From: Sulfuritalea sp.
GTDB lineage: Bacteria > Pseudomonadota > Gammaproteobacteria > Burkholderiales > Rhodocyclaceae
Direction: 5' to 3'
DNA length: 64,000 nt
Assembly: GCA_030247575.1 (NCBI GenBank)
Contig: JAOTRV010000005.1
Location: 141,189-205,188, forward strand
Part shown: one piece after another, positions 23,376-32,323 of the stretch
How positions within the stretch are numbered: the stretch's first letter is position 1
Layout of the letters: each line of letters begins with the position of its first letter
Translations under genes and position numbers: made by a program
The notes under the pieces: generated by a model
Databases searched by the model: none
What the model saw: only the letters and a program-made list of their open reading frames with translations
What the model was told of the DNA's origin: nothing

Positions 23376-23701
23376 TCGGGAAATCCTGTCATCAACTTCT
23401 CGACGATCCATTGTGCTTCATCTTCCGTCAGGAAGCGGTGCCACGGCGGCATCGGCGTACCCGTACGGCCGCCGACGACGGTCGCCACCAGTCCCTCGAC
23501 CGGCTTGCCGGCCAGCGTCGCCGGCAGCAGCGCCGGCCCCAGCCCGCCCTGCAAGGTCAGCCCGTGACACGAACCGCAGTCCTGCCGGACGAGGTGGATC
23601 AGTTCCTTCTGGCGCGCCGCCGTGGGCGCGGCCAAGGCTGTCGTCGCCAGGGCGCCGAGCAGGATCGCCAGGAGGGCCGGAAGAATTGCGCTACTCGACA
23701 A
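23372..23701 (-). CDS. nirC: NirC, periplasmic cytochrome c
   Basis: 109 residues with a signal peptide (ALATTALAAP) and one heme site CGSCH (about 42-46), ending in LTEDEAQWIVEKLMTGFPE with the distal ligand probably in GTPMPPW. NirC is the small cytochrome that can reduce NirS or its precursors. No ATG is available; the TTG at 23701 has GAAGGGA 8 bases upstream and overlaps the cupredoxin stop by 11 bases. Confidence 0.88.
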   Translation of the reverse strand: MSSSAILPALLAILLGALATTALAAPTAARQKELIHLVRQDCGSCHGLTLQGGLGPALLPATLAGKPVEGLVATVVGGRTGTPMPPWHRFLTEDEAQWIVEKLMTGFPE

Positions 23702-24062
23702 CGATCTGTCCCTTCATTTCCTCATGCGGGCCGCAGCGGTAGCCGTAGGTGCCGGGCTTCGTGAACGTGCGCTGCCAATGCTCGTCCGGAAACATCCGTT
23801 CCGATTCGAGTCCGCTCTCGGCGGGAAAGAGCACCGAGTGACTGGTGCGTTTCTCGCGATTGACCCATTTCACCGTGTCGCCCGCCTTGATGCGAACTTC
23901 CGCAGGCGAAAAGCGGTAATCCCGGATCGTCACTTCCACCGTCTGCTGAGCGAAGGCTCCGTCCCGCAGGGGGATACCGTCCCCGGCCATAGCCGGGGAC
24001 ATAAACGAAACGAGCGCCAGCAAGGCCAGCGCTCGTCTCGATGAATGGCCGCCGGGAAACAT
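23691..24062 (-). CDS. Plastocyanin/amicyanin-like cupredoxin
   Basis: 123 residues, signal peptide (ALALLALVSFMSPAMAG), then a single cupredoxin domain. Type 1 copper ligands are visible: His in RTSHSVLFP, and Cys, His, Met in YRCGPHEEMKG. It is a periplasmic blue copper electron carrier. It occupies the place where nirM (cytochrome c551) is found in nirSTBMC clusters, so it may replace it as NirS donor. It follows the NirB-like gene by 18 bp. Confidence 0.87.
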   Translation of the reverse strand: MFPGGHSSRRALALLALVSFMSPAMAGDGIPLRDGAFAQQTVEVTIRDYRFSPAEVRIKAGDTVKWVNREKRTSHSVLFPAESGLESERMFPDEHWQRTFTKPGTYGYRCGPHEEMKGQIVVE

Positions 24063-24080
24063 CTCCGGACCGAAGCAGGA

Positions 24081-24905
24081 CTACTGCTTGGTGGCCTTTA
24101 TGTCGCCGTCGGCGCCGATGCCCAGCTTGTAGCCCAGCGACACATGGTGGAAGCGGCCCGAGGCATGGTCGGCATGGATGGCGACGCCGAAGGGCACTGC
24201 CTTGCCTTCGCCCGGATTCTTGCGGGTGAAGGTCACCGTGTAGCTGTCGCCGCTCTTTTCAGCCTGGGCCTTGGCGCCGGTCGTGCCGCCGCTCATCTTG
24301 CGCTCGCCCGCGACGCTGCCGTCCGAGACCTTGTTGCCCTTGTTCGCCCACTGGATCAGTTCGTAAGCGCCTTCCTTGGTGTACTTGGTCTTCTTGTCGT
24401 CGGCGCCGGGCATGGTGCGGGCATCGGTGTGACAGGTCTGCCAGCAGCCGTACTGGTCCGCCTGCGGCACCTTGGTATCGGCGAACAGCACCGTGGCCTT
24501 GACGTCGTTGTCCTTGTCGCCCTTGTCGGCGCCGCCGCCCGGCGCCTTGAAGGTGAGGCGGATATAGAGGTTGGCTGCATCGTAGGCGGCCTGAACACCA
24601 ACCGGGAAGGTCATGGTCTTCGGTGCGCCCTTGGGCTCGAGTTCCTTGTCCGCCAGGCGCTTGAAATTGAAATTCAGCGCGCCCTTCTCTTCATGGCATC
24701 CGGCGCAGGTTTCGCCCTTGCGCATGCCTGCCGAACCGCTGTGGTCGGACTTCTTGGTCGCCCACTCGATCGGCGTTACGCCGGCATGAAACACATGAAG
24801 ATCACGCTTGGGCACCTTGCTCCAGTCGGGTGCGGCCATGGCCGCCTGGGAACCCAGCGCAAGCAGGACACCGGCGACAGCTGCGGAAACGATGGACTTG
24901 CTCAT
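24081..24905 (-). CDS. nirB: NirB-like cytochrome c552
   Basis: 274 residues with a signal peptide (GSQAAMAAP), two heme motifs, CAGCH (about 67-71) and CWQTCH (loosely spaced, about 157-162; CxxxCH rather than CxxCH), and an ethylbenzene-dehydrogenase-gamma-like heme-binding domain in the C-terminal half. It corresponds in position and make-up to the cytochrome c552 gene nirB of nirSTB operons. Its exact function in denitrification is not settled. The unusual second heme motif deserves note. Confidence 0.8.
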   Translation of the reverse strand: MSKSIVSAAVAGVLLALGSQAAMAAPDWSKVPKRDLHVFHAGVTPIEWATKKSDHSGSAGMRKGETCAGCHEEKGALNFNFKRLADKELEPKGAPKTMTFPVGVQAAYDAANLYIRLTFKAPGGGADKGDKDNDVKATVLFADTKVPQADQYGCWQTCHTDARTMPGADDKKTKYTKEGAYELIQWANKGNKVSDGSVAGERKMSGGTTGAKAQAEKSGDSYTVTFTRKNPGEGKAVPFGVAIHADHASGRFHHVSLGYKLGIGADGDIKATKQ

Positions 24906-24965
24906 TTGTTGCTCCTCTCGAACAGTACGAATCGGGGTTGAACCGGGCCTAGTCTAAACGATGAC

Positions 24966-25556
24966 TCACTCGTCCTCGTCTTCCTTCATGCCCTTGGGCT
25001 TGGTGTGGGCGATACCCTTGTGACAGTCGATGCAGGTCTTCTTTTCGGCGATGCCGATCTTGTGCATCTTCGAACCGCGCAACTTCTGCCGTTCGACATC
25101 CATGGCGTCGAAGCTGTGGCAGTTCCGGCATTCGCGCGAATCGTTCGCCTTCATCCGCGCCCATTCGTTTTCGGCCAGTTGCAGCCGGTGCGCCTCGAAT
25201 TTTTCCGGCGTATCGATGACGCCGGTGATCTTGCCCCAGACTTCCTTGCTTGCCTGGATCTTGCGGATCATCTTGTGCGTCCAGTCCTTCGGCACATGAC
25301 AATCGGAACATATCGCACGCACACCGGTGCGATTGGAATAGTGGATGGTTTTCTTGTACTCCACATACACATTGTCGCGCATCTCGTGACAGCCGATGCA
25401 GAACTCCAGGGTGTTGGTGGCTTCCATGCCTGTGTTGAAACCGCCCCAGAAGAAAATCCCGGAGAAGAAACCGACCAGCAACAGGCTCGCCAATGAATAC
25501 TTCGCACTGGGCGTCCTGAGCATTGTCAGTAATCCGGATATTTTGCTGGCTGCCAT
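24966..25556 (-). CDS. nirT: NirT, NapC-type tetraheme quinol dehydrogenase
   Basis: 196 residues: one membrane anchor (SLASLLLVGFFSGIFFWGG) and four CxxCH sites, CIGCH, CSDCH, CRNCH and CIDCH, typical of the NapC/NirT family that oxidises membrane quinol and reduces periplasmic reductases. Start MAASKISG at 25556 has AGGGGAAGG before it. It lies between nirS and the NirB-like gene. Confidence 0.93.
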   Translation of the reverse strand: MAASKISGLLTMLRTPSAKYSLASLLLVGFFSGIFFWGGFNTGMEATNTLEFCIGCHEMRDNVYVEYKKTIHYSNRTGVRAICSDCHVPKDWTHKMIRKIQASKEVWGKITGVIDTPEKFEAHRLQLAENEWARMKANDSRECRNCHSFDAMDVERQKLRGSKMHKIGIAEKKTCIDCHKGIAHTKPKGMKEDEDE

Positions 25557-25601
25557 GACGCCTTCCCCTATCGTTTTGCCGGTTGTAAAACACCTACAGG
25601 A

Positions 25602-25623
25602 TAAGGGGGCTTGCGCCCCCTTA
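25602..25623 (-). promoter_or_regulatory. Hairpin between nirS and nirT
   Basis: TAAGGGGGC-TTGC-GCCCCCTTA forms a 9-bp perfect stem in the 91-bp gap between nirS and nirT. No long T-run follows on the minus strand, so it is probably an attenuator or 3'-end stabiliser that keeps nirS message in excess. Confidence 0.6.
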
Positions 25624-25647
25624 GCCTTGCTGTCGATCAAGTTCCGA

Positions 25648-27324
25648 TCAATAAATGTCGTGCTGCGTGTTGTAGACGTTGAACTTGCCGGTCGGGGTGA
25701 TCATCTTCGGATCGGTGATCACCTTCTTGACCTTCAGCGTCGCATCGTCATAAACCACGATCGCGGACTGGTCGGTCTTGCCGCCCCACAGCGAGATCCA
25801 GACTTCCTTGCCGTCGGCGCTGTACTCCGGATGCACGGCACGCTTGGTCGCCTTGGTCGGCGGCAGGCCGGAATCCTTCGCCACGTTCAGCACGGCCTTG
25901 GGCTTGGACAGATCCGACATGCTCCACACGGCGACGGACTCGGCGAGTTCCTTGTCCGGATTCTGCGGCGCGTCGGCCCAGAAATGCTTGGACTTCGGAT
26001 GGGTCTTGACGAACAGGTTGCCCGGGACGTGCTTCATTTCCTGGACGACCTTCCAGTTGTGCTCCTTGAACTTGGCATGCTCCTTCTTGTCCGAAGGCGT
26101 GCTGATCAGGGTCACGACATCGGCGCCGAGGTGGCCCGTGGCCCAGACCGGACCGAACTTCGGATGCACGAAGTTGGCGCCGCGACCCGGATGCGGGATC
26201 TTGGCGGTATCGATCAGTGCAGCGAGCTTGCCGAGCTTGGTATCAACCGCGGCGATCTTGTTCGAGGCGTTGGCCGCGACCAGGAAGTAGCGCTTGGAGG
26301 CATCCCAGCCGCCGTCATGCAGGAACTTGGCGGACTCGATGGTGGTGGTCTTCAGGTTCTTGATGTCGGAGTAATCCACCAGCAGGATCTGGCCGGTTTC
26401 CTTGATGTTCACAACCCATTCCGGCTTGATCTCGGAAGAGACGATCGAGGCCACGCGCGGCTCGGGGTGATACTCGCCATCCACCGTCATGCCGCGGGTC
26501 GAAACCACCTTCAGCGGCTTCAGCGTGTCGCCGTCCATGATCACGTACTGGGGCGGCCAGTAGGAACCGGCGATGGCGTACTTGTCGTCGTAGCCCTTGA
26601 ACTTCGAAGTATCCACCGAGCGGGCGTCGAAACCGATCTTCAACTCCGCGACCACGGCGGGCTTCTCCATCCAGAGATCAATCAGCGACAGGCGTCCGTC
26701 GCGGCCGATCACATACACATAGCGGCCGGACTTCGACAGGCGCGAGATATGTACCGCGTAGCCGGTCTTGACGATGCTGCGGATTTCCTTGGTGTCGCCG
26801 TCGATCAGCGCCACTTCGCCGGTGTCACGCAGAGTGACGGAGAACATGTTCTTCAGGTTGAACTTGTTCATCTGCTTGGTCGGACGATCCTTGACCGGAA
26901 CGATGACCTTCCACGAATCCATGGTGTCCTTGAAGCTGTACTCGGGCGGCACATCCGGGGTGTTCTGGATGTATTTCGCCATCAGCGCGATCTCCTCCTT
27001 GGTCAGGATGTCGTCGAAGTTCACCATGCCGCCGTCGGTGCCGTAACCGATGATCTTCTCCAGGCGCGACTGGCCGAGCTTGAGCGTGCCGCCTTCGGTC
27101 TTGGCTCCATCCTTCGCAGTCTTGGTCCAGTGCGGCTCGAGGTTCTTGCCGGTGGCACCCTTGCGCAGAACGCCATGACAGCCTGCGCAACGCTCGAAGT
27201 AAATCTTCTTGGCGGTTTCCTTTTCGGCAGCGGTCAGCGCCGGCGCGGCTTCCTGCGCAAAAACGCTGCCCATGGCGCCCGCCATGGCGGATACAGCAAA
27301 CATTCCGAGTAACGTCCTTTTCAT
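25648..27324 (-). CDS. nirS: NirS, cytochrome cd1 nitrite reductase
   Basis: Reduces nitrite to NO in the periplasm. 558 residues: signal peptide (cleavage near VFAQE, about 24), heme c domain with CAGCH at 46-50, then the eight-bladed d1 propeller (from about 150; RVASIVSS, GRGANFVHPKFGPVW, KSKHFWADAP, VHPEYSADGKEVWIS). AAGGAGAG precedes ATG 27324. It heads the operon nirS-T-B-cupredoxin-C-F-DL-G-H, with an FNR-type box 106 bp upstream. Confidence 0.97.
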   Translation of the reverse strand: MKRTLLGMFAVSAMAGAMGSVFAQEAAPALTAAEKETAKKIYFERCAGCHGVLRKGATGKNLEPHWTKTAKDGAKTEGGTLKLGQSRLEKIIGYGTDGGMVNFDDILTKEEIALMAKYIQNTPDVPPEYSFKDTMDSWKVIVPVKDRPTKQMNKFNLKNMFSVTLRDTGEVALIDGDTKEIRSIVKTGYAVHISRLSKSGRYVYVIGRDGRLSLIDLWMEKPAVVAELKIGFDARSVDTSKFKGYDDKYAIAGSYWPPQYVIMDGDTLKPLKVVSTRGMTVDGEYHPEPRVASIVSSEIKPEWVVNIKETGQILLVDYSDIKNLKTTTIESAKFLHDGGWDASKRYFLVAANASNKIAAVDTKLGKLAALIDTAKIPHPGRGANFVHPKFGPVWATGHLGADVVTLISTPSDKKEHAKFKEHNWKVVQEMKHVPGNLFVKTHPKSKHFWADAPQNPDKELAESVAVWSMSDLSKPKAVLNVAKDSGLPPTKATKRAVHPEYSADGKEVWISLWGGKTDQSAIVVYDDATLKVKKVITDPKMITPTGKFNVYNTQHDIY

Positions 27325-27429
27325 CCTTCTCTCCTTTTTAGTGATCCTTGAGTGATTCAGAACAACGGCAGTAATCAAGACCCTACGACTACGATGGAGA
27401 AAGAGTGCGCCTACAGAACTCGGCTCTCC

Positions 27430-27443
27430 TTGACACATGTCAA
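27430..27443 (-). promoter_or_regulatory. FNR/DNR-type box at nirS
   Basis: TTGACACATGTCAA is a perfect palindrome of the FNR/DNR class. If centred at -41.5 the transcript would start near 27395, giving a leader of about 70 bases. Confidence 0.75.
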
Positions 27444-27554
27444 CTCTACTACCAGTAGGAATATTTTCAATCGCAACCTTTTGTCTTGAAAGACAAAAAT
27501 CATTGCTGCAATCGCACAAGAAGTTTGCGGCGCAGAGAAATGGCGCTGCACCTT

Positions 27555-27562
27555 GCTATACT
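27555..27562 (+). promoter_or_regulatory. Extended -10 before the first cobalamin riboswitch
   Basis: GCTATACT preceded by T gives TGC-TATACT, an extended -10 element about 15 bp before the riboswitch. No good -35 hexamer was found at the usual spacing. Confidence 0.45.
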
Positions 27563-27576
27563 TCGCGCCTTGTTCG

Positions 27577-27755
27577 TGGTGCCCGTGCATGGTTTTCCAT
27601 GCCGGGTGAAACGGGAAGCCGGTGAGAGCCTGAAGGAAAAAGCTCGATTCCGGCGCTGCCCCCGCAACGGTAAGGAAGTGCGAGTTCATCAACATGCCAC
27701 TGGGTAACACCGGGAAGGCGATGAACTAAAACTTCCGAGCCCGGAGACCGGCCAA
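27577..27755 (+). ncRNA. Cobalamin riboswitch upstream of the TonB receptor
   Basis: The stretch shows the order of conserved elements of the B12 riboswitch: GGTGAAACGGGAA and GCCGGTGAGAGCC early, GCTGCCCCCGCAACGGTAA, GCCACTGGGTAACACCGGGAAGGC, and the B12 box AGCCCGGAGACCGGCC (27738-27753). It controls the TonB-dependent receptor 140 bp downstream. GC-rich inverted segments between 27775 and 27830 could be the expression platform. Confidence 0.92.
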
Positions 27756-27893
27756 GGACAAACCAGCGAATGCGTTGCGGGGTTGCGACGTGTCGGGGAT
27801 TTGTACCTGCCCCGTCCGTCACCCATACCTCCCAAGCATTCAATTTGCCACCTACCGGCTGCGGGGACGCTTGCCGGCTTTGGGAGTATTTCC

Positions 27894-29816
27894 ATGTACG
27901 TCAAGTTGAAATCCGCCGCGATGGCGGCCGCCGCCTTTTCCATTCTTCCCGTCCACGCCGAAAAACCCGATGACGCAGCCGTCGTCGTTACCGCCACGCG
28001 CGTTTCCCACCGAGAGACCGAGGCAACGCATGCCGCGGAAGTGCATAGCCGACGCATGATCGAAAACTCGGGTGCGACAACGCTGCTCGATTTTCTTGGT
28101 CAGCACAGCAGCCTGACCGTGATGCCGAACTACGGTAATCGCTTCACGCCCACCATCGAAATGCGCGGCTACGGCCTTGAAGCCGGCAACCAGAACGTGG
28201 TGGTCAGCATCGACGGACAGCGCCTCAACAACATCGACCTGCAACCGCAACTGCTCGGCGCGATCCCGCTTTCCGCCGTCGACCGGATCGAGATCGTCAA
28301 GGGCACCGGCTCGGTCATGCACGGCGATGGCGCCATGGCCGGCGCCATCAACATCACCACCCGCCACCACGACGGCGTGTCGTTCGGGATCAGCACCGGC
28401 AGCCACGGCGCCCTGGCGGCATCGGCTACCGCGGGCATGTCCGGCGACACGCTCAGCCTCACGGTGAGCGCCGACAACGACCGGCATGGCGGCTTCAGCG
28501 CGCCCGACAGCAGCGGCAAAAAGGACGCATCCTCCCTGCGCGCCGAGCGCGCCCGACTCACCGCGACCCCGACGCATGACCTGACGCTGCGCCTCGACCT
28601 GTCTTCGGCCCATGTCGACACACGCTACGCCAATGCGCTGACCCTGGCGCAGTTCAACGCCAATCCGGCGCAAAACGGCGGCGCGAACATCTACACCAAC
28701 TATGTGTCGGATGTCGATCGCTGGCGCGCCGGAATGGAGTACCGTATTTCCGACTCCCTCAAGCTGACCGCCGACCATCATCGGCTGGACCAGCAGAACG
28801 CATCGACCGCGTGGTGGGGCAGCTTCAAGGCCGGCTATGACGCCGAAGGCAATGACGTGGCCCTGATCTACACCGGACCATCGCTGTCCCTCACCGTCGG
28901 CTGGCAACAGGCCGACGCATTGCGCACGCAGACCACCAATCGCACCGCCAAGGACAATTCTGGACAGTATTTCCAGGGCGCCTATCGCCACGGCAACACG
29001 ACGTTCTCGCTTGGCGGGCGTCACGAGAAGGTTGATTATTCCTACACGCCGACGGCGGGCGCCAGAACCACCGGCAACCATCGCCTGAGCGCCTGGGACG
29101 CGGGAATCAACCATCGCCTGAACGAGAAATACACCGTGTTCGGCAACGTCAACGCATCATTCCAGGCGCCCGATGTCGACCGCTTTTTCAACTTCGGCGG
29201 CGCCTTCAACGGGCTCATCGCCCCGGCCCGGGCGAAGACGCTCACCGTCGGCCTTCACCGCGACGCCGGACGGGACAACCGGTTCAAGCTGGCCCTGTTC
29301 CGCGCCAACCTGACCAACGAGATTTACTACGATCCCATCGGCTTCAACAACACCAACATCGACAAATCCCACAAGCAGGGCATCGAAGTCCATCAATACT
29401 GGAAAGCCACCGCCGACCTGTCGATCAACGCCAATTACGCATGGACCAAGGCCGTGATCGATCGTGAAAACAGCGCCGCCGGCGCCTATTCCGGCAAGGA
29501 AATGCCCGGCGTGCCGCGACATTCCTTGAACCTCGCGGCAACCTATGCGATAAACGCCAGGTCGGACGCCACGCTGACCCATTCCTGGCGCGCCAAGAGT
29601 TATGCGATCGGCGATTTTGACAACAACAACGCCCAGCGCCAGGCCGCGTTCGAATCGACCAACCTGAGCTTGCGCCACAAGCGGAACTCGATGGATTATT
29701 TCGTGACCGTCAACAACATATTCAATCGCAAGAACGCGATGTGGACCGGCGACAACAGCATCTACCCGGTGAATTTCTCGCGCGGCTTCGTCGCCGGGAT
29801 CAGCGCCAGGATTTGA
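27894..29816 (+). CDS. btuB: TonB-dependent receptor, probably for cobalamin (BtuB-like)
   Basis: 640 residues: signal peptide (cleavage near VHAEKP), a Ton-box-like VVVTATR segment, the plug domain (TTLLDFLGQHSSLTVMP, IEIVKGTGSVMHGDGAMAGAINI) and a 22-strand-type barrel. GGGAG lies 7 bases before ATG 27894. It is preceded by a cobalamin riboswitch and followed by btuC and btuD, which together argue for import of cobalamin or cobinamide across the outer membrane. Sequence alone does not exclude another tetrapyrrole. Confidence 0.9.
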   Translation: MYVKLKSAAMAAAAFSILPVHAEKPDDAAVVVTATRVSHRETEATHAAEVHSRRMIENSGATTLLDFLGQHSSLTVMPNYGNRFTPTIEMRGYGLEAGNQNVVVSIDGQRLNNIDLQPQLLGAIPLSAVDRIEIVKGTGSVMHGDGAMAGAINITTRHHDGVSFGISTGSHGALAASATAGMSGDTLSLTVSADNDRHGGFSAPDSSGKKDASSLRAERARLTATPTHDLTLRLDLSSAHVDTRYANALTLAQFNANPAQNGGANIYTNYVSDVDRWRAGMEYRISDSLKLTADHHRLDQQNASTAWWGSFKAGYDAEGNDVALIYTGPSLSLTVGWQQADALRTQTTNRTAKDNSGQYFQGAYRHGNTTFSLGGRHEKVDYSYTPTAGARTTGNHRLSAWDAGINHRLNEKYTVFGNVNASFQAPDVDRFFNFGGAFNGLIAPARAKTLTVGLHRDAGRDNRFKLALFRANLTNEIYYDPIGFNNTNIDKSHKQGIEVHQYWKATADLSINANYAWTKAVIDRENSAAGAYSGKEMPGVPRHSLNLAATYAINARSDATLTHSWRAKSYAIGDFDNNNAQRQAAFESTNLSLRHKRNSMDYFVTVNNIFNRKNAMWTGDNSIYPVNFSRGFVAGISARI

Positions 29817-29848
29817 CCCGCGCCATGATCCCAAGCCTGAAGATCGAT

Positions 29849-29873
29849 AAAAGTCGGCGCTGGCGATACGGCG
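29849..29873 (+). repeat. Dispersed 25-bp repeat, reference copy
   Basis: Reads AAAAGTCGGCGC then TGGCGATACGGCG. It lies in the 107-bp gap between the TonB receptor and btuC. The copy at 32325-32349 differs at one position, as does the copy at 51121-51145 on the other strand. Confidence 0.65.
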
Positions 29874-29923
29874 GGCCATCATTCCGGCATGCTCCCCGAC
29901 GCGCCCCGTGATGTACTGAGCCC

Positions 29924-30916
29924 ATGCCCACCCGCCGCCGCGCCCTGCTGCTTGTCTCCGCACTGCTGATGCTGGCGCTCGCCAGCATCGCCGGGGCGCT
30001 GATGGCGGGGTCCTATGCGGTGGCGCCGGGCGATGTCTGGGCGGCCCTCGCCGGAACAAGCCAGGGCATGGCCGGCGAGGTGGTCACCGGCCTGCGCCTG
30101 CCGCGCGCGCTGGCCGCTTTCGCCTGCGGCGGCCTGCTGGCGCTGGCCGGCGCCCTGATGCAGGTGTTGTTGCGCAATCCGCTGGCGGATCCCTACGTGC
30201 TCGGCATATCGGGCGGCGCGGCGGTCGGCGCGCTCGCGGCCATGCTTTTCGGCCTGCCCCTGCTGTTCATCCACGGCGGCGCGTTCTTTGGCGCCTTCGC
30301 CGCGATCCTGGTGGTGTTCGGCCTGGCGCGCGGCGACGGCAGCTGGACCCAGACCCGCCTGCTCCTTACCGGCGTGATCGTCGCCGCCGGCTGCGGCGCG
30401 GCGGTGGCCCTGATCATTTCGGTGGCGGCGGAACACCAGTTGCGCGACATGCTGTTCTGGCTGATGGGCGACCTCTCCCACGCCGGCTCGCCGTGGCCGG
30501 CGCTGCTGGTGCTTGCCCTCGGCCTCGCGGCAGCGTTGCCGCTGTCGCGAGACCTGAACCTGCTGGCGCGCGGCGACCTGGTCGCCCGCACGCTCGGCGT
30601 GAGCGTGCGCGGCCTGCGCGGCGCGGTCTATGTGCTGGCCTCGCTGCTCACCGCCGTCGCCGTGACCACCACCGGCAGCGTCGGTTTCGTCGGACTGATC
30701 GTGCCTCATCTGGTGCGCCTGGCCATCGGCAACGACCAGCGTGTACTGCTGCCGGCGGCGGCGCTGGCCGGCGGATCGCTGCTGGTCGCCGCCGACACGC
30801 TGGCGCGCACCGTGGTCGCGCCGCAACAGCTGCCGGTGGGCGTGCTCACGGCCCTGCTCGGCGTCCCGGTGTTCCTCTACCTGCTCTCGCGTCAACCCAA
30901 GGGAGGACGCGAATGA
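29924..30916 (+). CDS. btuC: BtuC-like ABC permease
   Basis: 330 residues with about ten membrane helices and FecCD/BtuC signatures (NPLADPYVLGISGGAA, GSVGFVGLIVPHLVRL). It forms the inner-membrane channel for corrinoids. Its stop overlaps the btuD start (ATGA). Specificity for corrinoid over iron chelates comes from context. Confidence 0.92.
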   Translation: MPTRRRALLLVSALLMLALASIAGALMAGSYAVAPGDVWAALAGTSQGMAGEVVTGLRLPRALAAFACGGLLALAGALMQVLLRNPLADPYVLGISGGAAVGALAAMLFGLPLLFIHGGAFFGAFAAILVVFGLARGDGSWTQTRLLLTGVIVAAGCGAAVALIISVAAEHQLRDMLFWLMGDLSHAGSPWPALLVLALGLAAALPLSRDLNLLARGDLVARTLGVSVRGLRGAVYVLASLLTAVAVTTTGSVGFVGLIVPHLVRLAIGNDQRVLLPAAALAGGSLLVAADTLARTVVAPQQLPVGVLTALLGVPVFLYLLSRQPKGGRE

Positions 30917-31683
30917 GCGTTTTGCTGGAAGTCCGCGACCTCGCCGCCGCCATCGGCGGGCGCACCCTGGTGAGCTGCCTCGACCTGCGGCTCGATGCCG
31001 GCGAACGCCTGGCGATACTCGGCCGTAACGGCGCCGGCAAGACCACGCTGCTGCACACCCTGGCCGGCCTGCGCCAACCGCTGGCCGGCGACATCCGCCT
31101 TTGCGGCGAGGAAATGTCGGCGCTGGCGCCACGCCGACTGGCGCAACTGCGCGGCGTGCTCCTGCAACAGCAGATCGATGCCTTCCCCGCCAGCGTGCTG
31201 GAAACCGCCCTGATCGGCCGCCATCCGTGGATGGAGCGCTGGGCCTGGGAAGGCGCGACCGACGCGCGCGCGGCGCGCCAGGCGCTGGCGGCGGTGGGGC
31301 TCGCGGAACTGGAACAGCGTGACGTGCATACGCTCTCCGGCGGCGAACGCCAGCGCCTCGCGCTGGCCACGCTGCTGACCCAGGCGCCTCGCCTGGCCCT
31401 GCTCGACGAACCGCTCTCCCACCTCGACCTCAACCACCAGATCGCCGTGCTGGAGCTGCTCGCCAGCCGCGCCCGCGACAACGGCATGGGCATGGTGATG
31501 GTGATGCACGACGTCAATCTCGCGCGCCGCTTCGCCGATCGCGCCCTGCTGCTGTTCGGCGACGGCAGCGCGCAGTGCGGGCCGGTCGCCGAGGTGCTCC
31601 ACGCGCCGACGCTGTCGCGCCTCTACGGTTATCCACTGCGCCGCATCGACGCGGACGGCAGCGACTATTTCATCCCGGAGTGA
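30913..31683 (+). CDS. btuD: BtuD-like ABC ATPase
   Basis: 256 residues: Walker A GRNGAGKTT (about 37-45), Q-loop VLLQQQ, signature LSGGERQR, Walker B RLALLDEPLSHLD, switch H in MVMHDVN. It is the ATPase partner of the preceding permease. Confidence 0.93.
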   Translation: MSVLLEVRDLAAAIGGRTLVSCLDLRLDAGERLAILGRNGAGKTTLLHTLAGLRQPLAGDIRLCGEEMSALAPRRLAQLRGVLLQQQIDAFPASVLETALIGRHPWMERWAWEGATDARAARQALAAVGLAELEQRDVHTLSGGERQRLALATLLTQAPRLALLDEPLSHLDLNHQIAVLELLASRARDNGMGMVMVMHDVNLARRFADRALLLFGDGSAQCGPVAEVLHAPTLSRLYGYPLRRIDADGSDYFIPE

Positions 31684-31685
31684 CA

Positions 31686-32297
31686 ATGGACAAGGACATC
31701 CGCGGCAAGGAAGAAGGCCACGTCGCGCGCATGCGGCGCAAGAAGGACGTGGTTGACCGGAAGATCGCCGCCGCCGCGACGCAACGCGGTGTACTGCTGG
31801 TCAACACCGGCAACGGCAAGGGCAAATCCTCCGCGGCCTTCGGCGTCGCCGCGCGCGCGCTGGGCCATGGCCTGCAAGTGGCCGTGGTGCAGTTCGTCAA
31901 GAGCCGCACCGACACCGGCGAGGAAGCCGTGCTCGGGCGCGTGCCGGGCATCCGCTGGCATGTCATGGGCGAGGGCTTCACTTGGGAAACCCAGGACCCG
32001 GAACGCGATGCCGCCGCCGCGCGTGCCGCCTGGGAAACCGCGCTGGGCTACCTGCGCAATCCGGCCATCGGCCTCGTCGTCCTCGACGAGCTGACCTATG
32101 CCTTCAAGTACCAGTGGTTGCCGCTCGACGAGGTTCTGGCCGCCTTCGCCGCGCGCCCGCCGATGCAGCATGTGATCGTCACCGGCCGCGCCGCGCCGGA
32201 CGAACTGATCGCCGCCGCCGATACCGTGACCGAGATGGCCATGGTCAAGCACGCCTTCAGGGCGGGTGTGCACGCCATGCCCGGCATGGAGTTCTGA
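31686..32297 (+). CDS. cobO: CobO/BtuR corrinoid adenosyltransferase
   Basis: 203 residues, P-loop NTGNGKGKSSAAFG (about 41-54) and the conserved WETQD and LDELTYAFKY segments. It adenosylates the cobalt of cob(I)alamin precursors using ATP, in the cytosol. ATG at 31686 begins 2 bp after the btuD stop, so it belongs to the btuCD transcript. Confidence 0.95.
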   Translation: MDKDIRGKEEGHVARMRRKKDVVDRKIAAAATQRGVLLVNTGNGKGKSSAAFGVAARALGHGLQVAVVQFVKSRTDTGEEAVLGRVPGIRWHVMGEGFTWETQDPERDAAAARAAWETALGYLRNPAIGLVVLDELTYAFKYQWLPLDEVLAAFAARPPMQHVIVTGRAAPDELIAAADTVTEMAMVKHAFRAGVHAMPGMEF

Positions 32298-32323
32298 AAC
32301 CGCTCGCGCCGCGGGCCGCCCGC

